A stretch of DNA of 64,000 nt. It comes from Cryomorpha sp963748925. GTDB lineage: Bacteria > Bacteroidota > Bacteroidia > Flavobacteriales_D > Cryomorphaceae. The stretch's first letter is position 1. Each line of letters begins with the position of its first letter. The stretch covers positions 496,001 to 560,000 of the forward strand of contig CAVVKG010000009.1 of NCBI GenBank assembly GCA_963748925.1. The letters run 5' to 3'. This document shows, one piece after another, positions 26,965 through 35,490 of the stretch. The notes beneath the pieces are model-generated. The model worked only from the letters and a program-made list of their open reading frames with translations. It did not search any database and was not told the DNA's origin. The translations under genes and the position numbers were made by a program.

Positions 26965-28212
26965 TTGGCAACAGACGAAAAAGACATAGTAAACAAACTG
27001 AGTCCCCGGAAAATAATCCTTCCGGTAGCTTTGGGGCTTGCTGTTGCGGTTTTTTTACTCTACTTAAACCTTACCGATACACGTTTTGAAGAAACCACCG
27101 GAGACCAATGTGGTGAGTACGCATGGGTTGATTACAACAATGATGGTGTAGTCAATAACGGCGATGAGGAGGAATTTGTAGCTGTCGAAGATTGCACGGG
27201 GAATTACAGATTGCGGACCTATCAAGATACCCTTAGTGACATAAATTGGACCTGGTACAGCACAATGTGGATGTTGATGGCACTTGTGGGGATGGCAATT
27301 CGCGATATAGCCTATATGTATCGTATTAAAGTACTTACAGACGACAAGCTTTCGTGGAAACAGAGCTTTAGAGTAATTATGCTCTGGGAGTTCGCCTCAG
27401 CTCTTACTCCCAGCGTAGTCGGAGGATCTGGTGTTGCTATGTTTATTCTTAACAGGGAAAAGATAAAACTGGGTAAAAGTACAGCCATTGTTCTCGTTTC
27501 GGCTCTTCTCGATGAGCTTTTCTATATCACTATGGTCGCTGTTGTGCTTATTGCCATCGGTACATCTAATCTTTTTCCCGTCAATCTGGAGAAAACATTT
27601 ATTGGAATCACCTTTGGAACTCAAGGAATCTTCTGGCTGGGGTATGGGTTCATTTTTATGCTTACCACCGCAATTATGATTGGTGTTTTCTTCATTCCCA
27701 GAACATTAAAATATATTCTTCTGCAAATATTTCGATTGCCAATTTTAAGACGCTGGCGGTACAATGTTATTCAGATTGGTGACGATATTATTACTACGAG
27801 TATTGAGCTAAAGGGTAAACCGGTTAAGTATTGGGTTAAAGCTTTAGCTGCTACATATGTTTCGTGGACTGCGCGTTACCTCGTGGTCAACTTCCTGATT
27901 CTGGCTTTTATAAGCCCTGAGAGTGATATTATAAGCGGATTTAAGGAGCATGTACTCATTTACGCTCGCCAGTTGGTAATGTGGGTCATCATGCTTATTA
28001 GTCCAACACCTGGAAGTTCAGGAGTGGCAGAATTTGCCTTCTCCGGATTTTTTAAGGAGTTCATTCCTTTGGGATTGGTCGGAGCACTTGCGTTATTATG
28101 GCGACTCATTTCTTATTACCCATACCTTTTTATAGGTGTGGTGATTTTACCTCGTTGGTTAAGAGCTACGGCAAAACCTTCAAAGAAGGCAAAGAAGGCT
28201 AAGCAATCCTAA
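26965..28212 (+). CDS. Lysylphosphatidylglycerol synthase TM-like (flippase-like) membrane protein
   Basis: 415 residues with a TTG start; a TAG at 26956 in the same frame excludes anything upstream and the next Met lies past the first membrane segment. It has about eight membrane helices of the UPF0104/LPG-synthase flippase domain, with the family region ASALTPSVVGGSGVAMF and the later SPTPGSSGVAEFAFSGFF. Members often flip or transfer lipids or lipid-linked sugars; the substrate is unknown. Between helix 1 and helix 2 is an extra loop of about 60 residues containing DYNNDGVVNNGDEEEF, which resembles an EF-hand/dockerin calcium loop, and a Cys pair (DQCGEY, VEDCTG). Confidence 0.85.
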   Translation: MATDEKDIVNKLSPRKIILPVALGLAVAVFLLYLNLTDTRFEETTGDQCGEYAWVDYNNDGVVNNGDEEEFVAVEDCTGNYRLRTYQDTLSDINWTWYSTMWMLMALVGMAIRDIAYMYRIKVLTDDKLSWKQSFRVIMLWEFASALTPSVVGGSGVAMFILNREKIKLGKSTAIVLVSALLDELFYITMVAVVLIAIGTSNLFPVNLEKTFIGITFGTQGIFWLGYGFIFMLTTAIMIGVFFIPRTLKYILLQIFRLPILRRWRYNVIQIGDDIITTSIELKGKPVKYWVKALAATYVSWTARYLVVNFLILAFISPESDIISGFKEHVLIYARQLVMWVIMLISPTPGSSGVAEFAFSGFFKEFIPLGLVGALALLWRLISYYPYLFIGVVILPRWLRATAKPSKKAKKAKQS

Positions 28213-28256
28213 AAAAAGGGTCTTTGTAGTTGTCGAAAAATGGAAATACTAATCCT

Positions 28257-29396
28257 ATGAAGTTTAACACTAAAACAATTCACGCGGGTCTCGAGCCAGA
28301 TTCGGCAACAGGAGCTATTATGACCCCAATTTACCAAACGAGCACATACGTGCAGGAGAAGGTAGGCGTTAACAAAGGCTTTGAATATTCACGATCACAT
28401 AACCCAACAAGGTCTGCGCTGGAAGCAAATTTAGCTCTGCTTGAGAGTGGTAAGTTCGGGGCGTGCTTCGGGAGTGGTCTTGCAGCTATCGATTGTGTTT
28501 TAAAGATGTTGTCGCCGGGGGATGAGGTGATAACAACGAGTGACTTATACGGAGGTTCGTACCGCTTATTCACTACGATCTTTGCTAAATACGGCATCAA
28601 GTTTCATTTTACAGAGATGGATGATGCATCGAAAGTTGAAGCCTTAATGAATGAGAATACCAAACTCGTCTGGGTGGAAACCCCAACCAACCCGATGCTT
28701 AAAATTGTAGATATAGAAGCAATTTCAAATGTTGTAAAGGGATCGAATGCCATGCTTGCTGTCGATAATACTTTCTCAACACCCTATATTCAGCGACCAC
28801 TCGAACTTGGAGCCGACATAGTAATGCACTCGGTTACGAAATACTTAGGTGGACACAGCGATGTGGTAATGGGAGCGCTTATTACAGGTGACGAGCAAAT
28901 CGCTTCGGAGATATATAGAATCCAAAACTCATCGGGTGCCATTTGCGGACCTCAAGATGCATTCTTAGTTCTTCGCGGGATAAAAACGCTGCATTTGCGC
29001 ATGCAACGACATAACGAAAACGGGCAAAAAGTTGCAGAATGGCTCACCGGGCACCCGGCAGTAGATAAGGTTTACTATCCCGGACTTAAAAGTCATGACA
29101 ATCACGATGTTGCTAAAAAGCAAATGAATGGTTTTGCCGGCATGGTTTCATTTACATTAAAAAAAGATACTACTGAGGCGGCACATACTATTCTGGCAAA
29201 ATGCAAACTATTCTCCCTGGCCGAGTCATTGGGTGGGGTAGAATCTCTTATTGGCCATCCAGCTACCATGACGCACGCATCTATTCCTGCTGATATTAGA
29301 AGAGAGTCCGGAGTGGTAGATTCTTTGATCAGACTGAGTGTGGGAGTTGAAGATGTAGATGATTTGATTGCCGATTTGGAGTCAGCCCTACGATAG
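28257..29396 (+). CDS. metB: Cystathionine gamma-synthase / transsulfuration PLP enzyme
   Basis: 379 residues from ATG 28257, which gives the usual family N terminus MKFNTKTIHAGLEPD; a TTG nine codons upstream is possible but less likely. Cys/Met-metabolism PLP fold: YSRSHNPTRSALEANLALLE, the PLP-lysine motif SVTKYLGGHSDVVMGA, and SLAESLGGVESLIGHPA. It joins O-acyl-homoserine and cysteine (gamma-synthase) or breaks cystathionine (lyase); sequence alone does not decide between MetB- and MetC-like activity, so the symbol is tentative. Confidence 0.85.
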   Translation: MKFNTKTIHAGLEPDSATGAIMTPIYQTSTYVQEKVGVNKGFEYSRSHNPTRSALEANLALLESGKFGACFGSGLAAIDCVLKMLSPGDEVITTSDLYGGSYRLFTTIFAKYGIKFHFTEMDDASKVEALMNENTKLVWVETPTNPMLKIVDIEAISNVVKGSNAMLAVDNTFSTPYIQRPLELGADIVMHSVTKYLGGHSDVVMGALITGDEQIASEIYRIQNSSGAICGPQDAFLVLRGIKTLHLRMQRHNENGQKVAEWLTGHPAVDKVYYPGLKSHDNHDVAKKQMNGFAGMVSFTLKKDTTEAAHTILAKCKLFSLAESLGGVESLIGHPATMTHASIPADIRRESGVVDSLIRLSVGVEDVDDLIADLESALR

Positions 29397-29515
29397 GGTG
29401 AAGAATGGGTCTTTTCAGCAATCCAACTTACAAGCGAACTTTATTGAACGTTAATAGGGTAAAAGGGTTCGTATTTGTATTACGAGTGTCCAAGTGGATG
29501 AGTGATTTAATATAG

Positions 29516-29545
29516 TTGACTTACCCCACCGATTGATTATTTTTG
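29516..29545 (+). promoter_or_regulatory. Bacteroidota promoter for the first M43 protease
   Basis: TTG (29516-29518), a 19-base spacer and TATTTTTG (29538-29545), matching the TTG-N19-TAnnTTTG consensus. It lies 29 bases before the ATG at 29575 and overlaps the TTG at 29533, which therefore cannot be the start. Confidence 0.8.
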
Positions 29546-29574
29546 TCGTTTACCAAATTGTTGACATACACCTT

Positions 29575-31695
29575 ATGAAATATCTTTCTGCTCTTGCCAT
29601 CTTTCTGATGTCTACAAGTTTATTTTCTCAAGATTCAAATTCGCAGCATGGCGATCCTGGTCACTATAATTGTGGAATCTCAGATCATACCGAACAACTT
29701 TTTGAAGCTCATCCCGAGCAGCGGGTAATTGCAGAGGAGGCAACTGCCGAATTAGAAGATTTTACCAGAATGTATTCCGATTCGCCACTTCGGGATGATG
29801 AATTAATCATTATTCCTGTGGTTTTCCATATCATACACGCCAATGGTCCCGAAAATATTTCTAACGCTCAGGTGGAGTCAGCTATTGATGTGATGAATGC
29901 GGATTTCAAGGCTTTAAATTCAGGTATCAATGCAGTTATACCTGAATTTCAGAGTATAATAGGAAATGTGAACTTTGAATTTAGGTTGGCTCGCCTTGAC
30001 CCGGATGGGAATTGTACCAATGGAATCATCCGCACAGTAGATAGTGAAACTTCTGAAGGAGGTGAAAATCTAAAAGCCATTTCCGAGACCTGGGGCCGAA
30101 GTAGTTATTTAAATATCTGGGTTTGTAATTCCATTGAAAGTGGCGCTGCGGGCTATGCATATCTACCCGGCGATGTAAATGGTTCTTTTGGTGCACAAAT
30201 AGATGGAATTGTTATCCAACACAACTATGTAGGAGATATGGGTACATCTAATTTGAACAATTCACATTCTTTGACTCATGAAGTAGGCCATTGGGCAAAC
30301 CTTCCGCATACATGGGGAGCCGGAAATAATCCTGGGCTTCCAGGTAATTGTACCGGTGATGATGGCGTAGCTGATACCCCTGCTACGATTGGTTGGACCA
30401 CCTGCGATCTTGACGGGGTTTCTTGCGGATCGTTAGATAACGTTCAGAATTTTATGGAGTACTCATATTGCTCAGAGATGTTTACTAACGGTCAGAAAGC
30501 CCGCATGCGTGCAGCCCTGAACTCAAGTATTAGTCAACGCAACCAGTTAAATACCTCAGCAAATCTTGCAGAGACTGGTGTACTTAATGAAGATGTAGTT
30601 TGTAGTGCCGATTTTACGATCGAAGGGGAGCGCATTCTATGCCCTGATCAGGAAATTGAATTTATAGATATGTCTTATAATGGAGTTACGGAATGGTCGT
30701 GGTCATTTCCCGGGGGTACACCTTCTACTTCTACGCAGGAGTTCCCTACAGTTACTTATGCCTCACCGGGAGATTATAGCGTTACCCTTACGGCAAGTAA
30801 TCCAACTAGCAGCGCAACAATTACGAAAGAAAGCTATATTTCCATCTTATCTTCCGGGGAGAATGCATTGCCATTTTCTGAAGGTTTTGAATCCTACTCC
30901 GATTTCGAAACGAATGACGCTAATTGGATGGTTATTAATGCCGAAGGATCTGGGTCAGCAGTTGAGTGGGAGATTACGACTATTGCAGCCTACGAAGGAA
31001 CAAAAAGTGCATATGTAAAAGGGATTTCAAATGAATTTGGAGATAAAGAAATATTGCAAAGCCCTACTTACGATCTTTCCAGTTTAACTGAAAACGCCGT
31101 TTTAACGTTTCGATATGCCTATAATCTGAGATCATTTAATACAGAGGATGAATTTATTGTTTCGATTTCAAAGAATTGTGGGGAGAACTGGAGCCAGCGA
31201 TTATCTCTTGATTCAGATGATCTTTCAGACTTATTTGGAAGCTCTTCGAACGAATTTATTCCTGAATCGCAATCTGAGTGGGTCGAAGCCGAAATCACAA
31301 ATATTGGATCTACTTTCTTTACAGAAAGCTTTAGGTTTAGATTTGAATTTACCTCAAGAGCTGGAAACAACATCTATATAGACAACATTAATCTAATAGA
31401 CCCGGCAGTGGTTGGATTGGAGGATGTCAACTTCCTGAACTCTATCCAACTTTTCCCAAATCCGGCAACGGATAATATTACTTTAAAGTACGATTTGGCC
31501 AGTGCAGGTCAAACCTCAATAGACGTGCTTGACATGACAGGAAGACTTGTCAAAGAAGTTTACCAGGGAAACAAAGCTATGGGCGCACAAAATCAAAATA
31601 TAGATTTGAGTGATTTGGTATCAGGCGTTTATTTTGTTAGACTATCACTCAATGGCGAACAAGTTGTACGCCGTGTTGTTGTTCAGGATTACTAA
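29575..31695 (+). CDS. Secreted M43 (pappalysin-like) metalloprotease with T9SS type A sorting domain
   Basis: 706 residues from ATG 29575, which gives a clean signal peptide (YLSALAIFLMSTSLFSQ); an upstream TTG would put codons inside the promoter. Order: signal peptide, propeptide-like region, M43 zinc protease (HEVGHWANLPH = HExxHxxGxxH type, with the Met-turn NFMEYSYC), PKD domain (around residues 350-420; YASPGDYSVTLTASNP), a MAM/laminin-like segment, and a C-terminal T9SS type A domain (LFPNPATDNITLKY, GVYFVRLSLNGEQVV). Zinc ligands are complete, so it should be an active extracellular protease. It is the first of a tandem paralogous pair. Confidence 0.93.
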   Translation: MKYLSALAIFLMSTSLFSQDSNSQHGDPGHYNCGISDHTEQLFEAHPEQRVIAEEATAELEDFTRMYSDSPLRDDELIIIPVVFHIIHANGPENISNAQVESAIDVMNADFKALNSGINAVIPEFQSIIGNVNFEFRLARLDPDGNCTNGIIRTVDSETSEGGENLKAISETWGRSSYLNIWVCNSIESGAAGYAYLPGDVNGSFGAQIDGIVIQHNYVGDMGTSNLNNSHSLTHEVGHWANLPHTWGAGNNPGLPGNCTGDDGVADTPATIGWTTCDLDGVSCGSLDNVQNFMEYSYCSEMFTNGQKARMRAALNSSISQRNQLNTSANLAETGVLNEDVVCSADFTIEGERILCPDQEIEFIDMSYNGVTEWSWSFPGGTPSTSTQEFPTVTYASPGDYSVTLTASNPTSSATITKESYISILSSGENALPFSEGFESYSDFETNDANWMVINAEGSGSAVEWEITTIAAYEGTKSAYVKGISNEFGDKEILQSPTYDLSSLTENAVLTFRYAYNLRSFNTEDEFIVSISKNCGENWSQRLSLDSDDLSDLFGSSSNEFIPESQSEWVEAEITNIGSTFFTESFRFRFEFTSRAGNNIYIDNINLIDPAVVGLEDVNFLNSIQLFPNPATDNITLKYDLASAGQTSIDVLDMTGRLVKEVYQGNKAMGAQNQNIDLSDLVSGVYFVRLSLNGEQVVRRVVVQDY

Positions 31696-31754
31696 ATGGC
31701 AATCAACATTTAGCCTGTCCTATTCTCAACAAAAACAGCAATAAATCCACCAAG

Positions 31755-33872
31755 ATGAAAAAGTTTTTCACCCTTTTTTTTGTTTTTATATTCACTATAT
31801 CTATCACTGAAGCTCAAGTATTCGCCGAGGATGGAGAGGAGCTTTTAGTGAAATGCCATACTTACGAGATGATAGATAAGCTGGTGGAAGAACACCCTGA
31901 GCTTAAGCCGCTGATAGAACAAAGCACCGTTGAGCAAGATTTATTTAGAAAGCAATTCATGAGGGACAACCTTCAGAAAGATGGTGAGATTTATGTTATT
32001 CCCGTTGTATTTCACATTGTTCATGCTGGTGGTGATGAGAATATTACGCCCGCTCAGGTACAGGATGCCATTCGAGTGATGAATCAAGACTTTGCTGCTC
32101 AAACGCCTGGTATATCCGCAGTAAATTCTGCCTTTACAGACCTCGTTTCCAATACAGGAATAAAGTTTGCGCTAGCAAAGAGAGATCCGGAGGGTAATTG
32201 TACCAATGGAATTATAAGAACCTACGATCAGGCCACTTTTGCTGGAAGCGATAATTTGAAGCTAATATCGCCTATTTGGGATAGGTCAATGTATCTGAAT
32301 ATTTGGGTGTGTGAAACAATTGAAAGTGGTGCAGCGGGTTATTCGCGCTATCCGTCTTCGGTAAATGGAAGTTTTGGTGCTACGATTGATGGAATTGTGG
32401 TTCGATCTGATTATGTGGGTAGTATAGGAAGTTCTAATGCGAATAGATCGCAGACCTTGACCCACGAAGTTGGTCACTGGCTTGATTTGCCGCATTTGTG
32501 GGGCAGCACCAATGATCCGGAAGAGGAAAGTAATTGCAATACCGATGATGGAGTAGCGGATACGCCTAATACGATTGGATGGACATCTTGCAACACAAAT
32601 GGTGAAAGCTGTGGAAGCCTTGATAATGTTCAGAATTTTATGGAATACTCCTACTGCACTAAAATGTATACACATGGGCAGAGAGATAGGATGGTTGCAG
32701 CCTTGAATAGCAGTATAGCACAGCGTAATCAACTTTGGCAGGAGAGCAATCTTATTGCCACAGGTGTAAATCTGGAACCTACAGTCTGTAAAGCGGAATT
32801 TAATGCAAGTAGAAGAACAGTTTGTGTAGGTGAAACGGTAGATTTTGAAGATTTTTCATATGGCGGCATTACTCAGCGCCAGTGGAGTTTTGAAGGAGGC
32901 CAACCAACAGTTTCTCAAGATTCTGCTACTTCTGTTACCTATAATGCTCCTGGTTTGTATTCAGTTGCACTTGCCGCTGGTGATGGTAATAACACAGTAG
33001 TGGAGATAGAAAGTGATTTCATTCGGGTTATAGACACAGCGTTGGTGGTACTTCCGTTTTATGAAGGATTTGAGACTATAAATACATTTGATGAATCAGA
33101 TATTTGGTACACAGAAAATGCAGCGGGTTCACAAAATTGGGAAATTTCTAATGAGGTTGCTTATTCTGGTAATCAGTCAGCTCTGCTAAATGGTTTGGAA
33201 AGTGAGGATGGTGAAAATCCTAGCTTCCTCTCTCAGTCATTTGATATGAGTTACTTTGACTCGACTAATGCGGCACTTTCATTTAAATACGCTTGTAAAA
33301 GAAGATCTAATTCAAGTAATGATAAGTTGCGCATATATATTTCGAAAAATTGCGGTGACCACTGGAATCTCCGAGAAACCCTTGACGGCGATGAACTATA
33401 CACTGCTCTTGGTTTTCAGAGCTCACCATTCGTGCCATCTGACGAAAGTGAGTGGAACGAGAATATTATTTCGAATATTGTTCCCTTATTTTTTACGTCA
33501 TCATTTAGGGTGAAATTCGAATTTGAAAGTGATAACGGAAATAATATTTATATCGACGATATTAATCTGAATACAGCTATCGTTCTTTCTGCCTATGATT
33601 TGACGGAAATTAAAGAATCGGTTCAGATTTATCCCAATCCTGCGGTTAATTCGGTAATGATCGAGTTCACAAACCTCAATGGAATTTCAAATCTCGAGCT
33701 TGGAGTTTACGATATTTCGGGTCGATTGGTAGAACAAATATATTCTGGTGGCATTTCGGGTGCCAATCAAACCTATAGAGTAAATGTAGCTGATATGCCA
33801 AATGGCCTCTACTTTGTTCGTTTTACTACTCCAAATGGTCAGTTTGCCAAGAAATTCGTAGTAAGCAAATAA
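31755..33872 (+). CDS. Secreted M43 (pappalysin-like) metalloprotease, second tandem paralogue
   Basis: 705 residues, the same architecture as its neighbour 59 bases upstream: signal peptide (FTLFFVFIFTISITEAQ), M43 domain with HEVGHWLDLPH and NFMEYSYC, PKD domain (VTYNAPGLYSVALAAGD), a MAM-like segment, and a type A sorting domain (IYPNPAVNSVMIEFT, NGLYFVRFTTPNGQ). Divergence is spread over the whole length, more in the PKD and MAM parts than in the catalytic domain. No separate consensus promoter is seen between the genes, so they are probably one transcript. Confidence 0.93.
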   Translation: MKKFFTLFFVFIFTISITEAQVFAEDGEELLVKCHTYEMIDKLVEEHPELKPLIEQSTVEQDLFRKQFMRDNLQKDGEIYVIPVVFHIVHAGGDENITPAQVQDAIRVMNQDFAAQTPGISAVNSAFTDLVSNTGIKFALAKRDPEGNCTNGIIRTYDQATFAGSDNLKLISPIWDRSMYLNIWVCETIESGAAGYSRYPSSVNGSFGATIDGIVVRSDYVGSIGSSNANRSQTLTHEVGHWLDLPHLWGSTNDPEEESNCNTDDGVADTPNTIGWTSCNTNGESCGSLDNVQNFMEYSYCTKMYTHGQRDRMVAALNSSIAQRNQLWQESNLIATGVNLEPTVCKAEFNASRRTVCVGETVDFEDFSYGGITQRQWSFEGGQPTVSQDSATSVTYNAPGLYSVALAAGDGNNTVVEIESDFIRVIDTALVVLPFYEGFETINTFDESDIWYTENAAGSQNWEISNEVAYSGNQSALLNGLESEDGENPSFLSQSFDMSYFDSTNAALSFKYACKRRSNSSNDKLRIYISKNCGDHWNLRETLDGDELYTALGFQSSPFVPSDESEWNENIISNIVPLFFTSSFRVKFEFESDNGNNIYIDDINLNTAIVLSAYDLTEIKESVQIYPNPAVNSVMIEFTNLNGISNLELGVYDISGRLVEQIYSGGISGANQTYRVNVADMPNGLYFVRFTTPNGQFAKKFVVSK

Positions 33873-33889
33873 GCCCTGATTCAGGGCTT
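33871..33889. terminator. Hairpin between convergent genes
   Basis: Stem AAGCCCTG / CAGGGCTT with a three-base loop, beginning at the stop of the second protease. It lacks a strong T-run, so it may act weakly as a terminator for the + strand genes and for the gene ending at 33927 on the other strand. Confidence 0.5.
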
Positions 33890-33926
33890 ATCGGATATTT
33901 AAAAAATTAAGTTTAGTAGAGTTAGA

Positions 33927-34361
33927 TCACGGTTGAATCAATCTCCCAACAAGTATTGCAACACATCCCTGAGGATTAAGCAGACTTTCGTTTTCGGGGC
34001 TCACTTTTAACTTTACAGTCAATTCTTGTGTTCCTTCAAGCGAGAAGTCGAAATGATCAACTTGCCCATGCTCGGTGTTGTCATACAGCGTTATGCCTTC
34101 TTTGTCGAGTACCTGAAAATCGACTTCACCGATCATAGGATGGCTGCAAATTAACAACCGATATTTCTGATCTGCGTAGAATGTCATTTTCACTTCTGCC
34201 ATATCACCGGGCGATAATTTCGCTCCGTTAAAATTTTCGCTGGGTATATATTCACCCATGGCTTCCGCACATTCGTTTTTTACAAAACTTCTGCACTGGC
34301 TATACGCTGAACTAAAAATCAACAGACCAGCTAGACTTAATATTATTTGAATCTTTTTCAT
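33927..34361 (-). CDS. Hypothetical secreted protein
   Basis: 144 residues with a clear signal peptide (IILSLAGLLIFSSAYSQ). The mature part has three Cys (QCRSF, NECAEA and one near the C terminus, QGCVAIL) and reads as a beta-rich domain with YRLLICSHPMIGEVDFQVLD. No known family is recognised. It follows the upstream lipoprotein gene after 12 bases on the same strand and is likely co-transcribed with it. Envelope location is inferred. Confidence 0.75.
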   Translation of the reverse strand: MKKIQIILSLAGLLIFSSAYSQCRSFVKNECAEAMGEYIPSENFNGAKLSPGDMAEVKMTFYADQKYRLLICSHPMIGEVDFQVLDKEGITLYDNTEHGQVDHFDFSLEGTQELTVKLKVSPENESLLNPQGCVAILVGRLIQP

Positions 34362-34373
34362 CTTAGGGGAAAT

Positions 34374-35285
34374 TTAACTTATGTAGCGTGTACGGATTTC
34401 ATTAACTACTTTGGTGATTTCATCTAAGGTTGCTTTACTCATGTCAGTCTTGGTAGCTCCTCCGATAACTGTAGTGCCATCGGCGGCCTTCGATACTGTG
34501 GATTTCTCTTTCTTAATAGCAACTTTATCAAAGATTTTATGCAGCATTTCAAGGTCGTTGGCTATATCATCCAGTTGATTTCCTTTGTTATATACCTTAA
34601 CCAGTTCTCTTAAATTATCGAGGGATAGTTTTTGCTCGGCGATTCTTTGGAGTAATAATGCGTTCGGCTCTTTATCAGCAGAAGCAATAGAAGTAGCGAG
34701 GTATAAACCTTCAACCCATCCAGCGGCTATTACCATGGCAGAAATATGATCGCGATCATTTTCCTTTAAGTAGGCATCAAGCATATAATAAGTTTCAGAA
34801 ATAATATTGAGCAGCGAATCTCTGTTGTCAACATTCGTTTCCATGCGTTCTATTGTGCTGTCATCAAAGGCCTTGGTCACCCCAAGGTTGTCAGCCAATT
34901 TCTTTGTGCAAGACAAATAAATAATAGCTTCCTGATTTTGATTAAAAATACTGGCATAACTCAAATCGGAACCGTAAATACCTAAATTAAGTGCTCTGCT
35001 GCGGGCAGATGTATAGCTGCTTACGTTTTTTACATTGTTAAGCAATGACATGTCGTATTCGGCTCCTGATTTTTTAAGAATAGATGCCATCTCCATGGGA
35101 GAAGGAACCGAATAAAAGATTTCCTGAACTTTCTGCGCATTTTCGATGGCAGCTTCATCAAGAAATCCGGCAGACACACTACTCTCTACTATAGCCGTAT
35201 CAGAGGTGGGTGCGCTGTCACAGCTGTATAGCAATGCAAGAGCTGCTATTGGCAGAATACCCAAAATGGTTTTTTTCCGTATCAT
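34374..35285 (-). CDS. Hypothetical lipoprotein
   Basis: 303 residues with a lipoprotein signal (IAALALLYSC, Cys at about residue 22). The mature part is predicted all-helical, with YSVPSPMEMASILKKSGAEY and a C-terminal KATLDEITKVVNEIRTRYIS. It resembles a group of uncharacterised Bacteroidota lipoproteins, but no function can be assigned. It forms a pair with the secreted protein gene downstream. The 205 bases between it and polA hold no gene that I can see. Confidence 0.75.
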   Translation of the reverse strand: MIRKKTILGILPIAALALLYSCDSAPTSDTAIVESSVSAGFLDEAAIENAQKVQEIFYSVPSPMEMASILKKSGAEYDMSLLNNVKNVSSYTSARSRALNLGIYGSDLSYASIFNQNQEAIIYLSCTKKLADNLGVTKAFDDSTIERMETNVDNRDSLLNIISETYYMLDAYLKENDRDHISAMVIAAGWVEGLYLATSIASADKEPNALLLQRIAEQKLSLDNLRELVKVYNKGNQLDDIANDLEMLHKIFDKVAIKKEKSTVSKAADGTTVIGGATKTDMSKATLDEITKVVNEIRTRYIS

Positions 35286-35490
35286 AATCTTTGTGCTAGG
35301 GGTTTCAAAGCAATATTAATTGCTTGTTCACATATTGTTTGCGAACGCAATTGCCTCAAGTGGAAACTTTGTTCAACAGCTTTTACTTCAATAGCAGTTG
35401 AAAGGTTTCACAAGCACAAAAAAAATTGCCCAAACTTAATCGATAATAAATCAGGCTTAGAAAGTCTGGATCTGTAGTACGGTTTCGTCG

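Noticed and set aside
29533..29574. TTG 29533 as start of the first M43 protease
   Set aside because: It lies inside the TATTTTTG promoter element; ATG 29575 begins a normal signal peptide.
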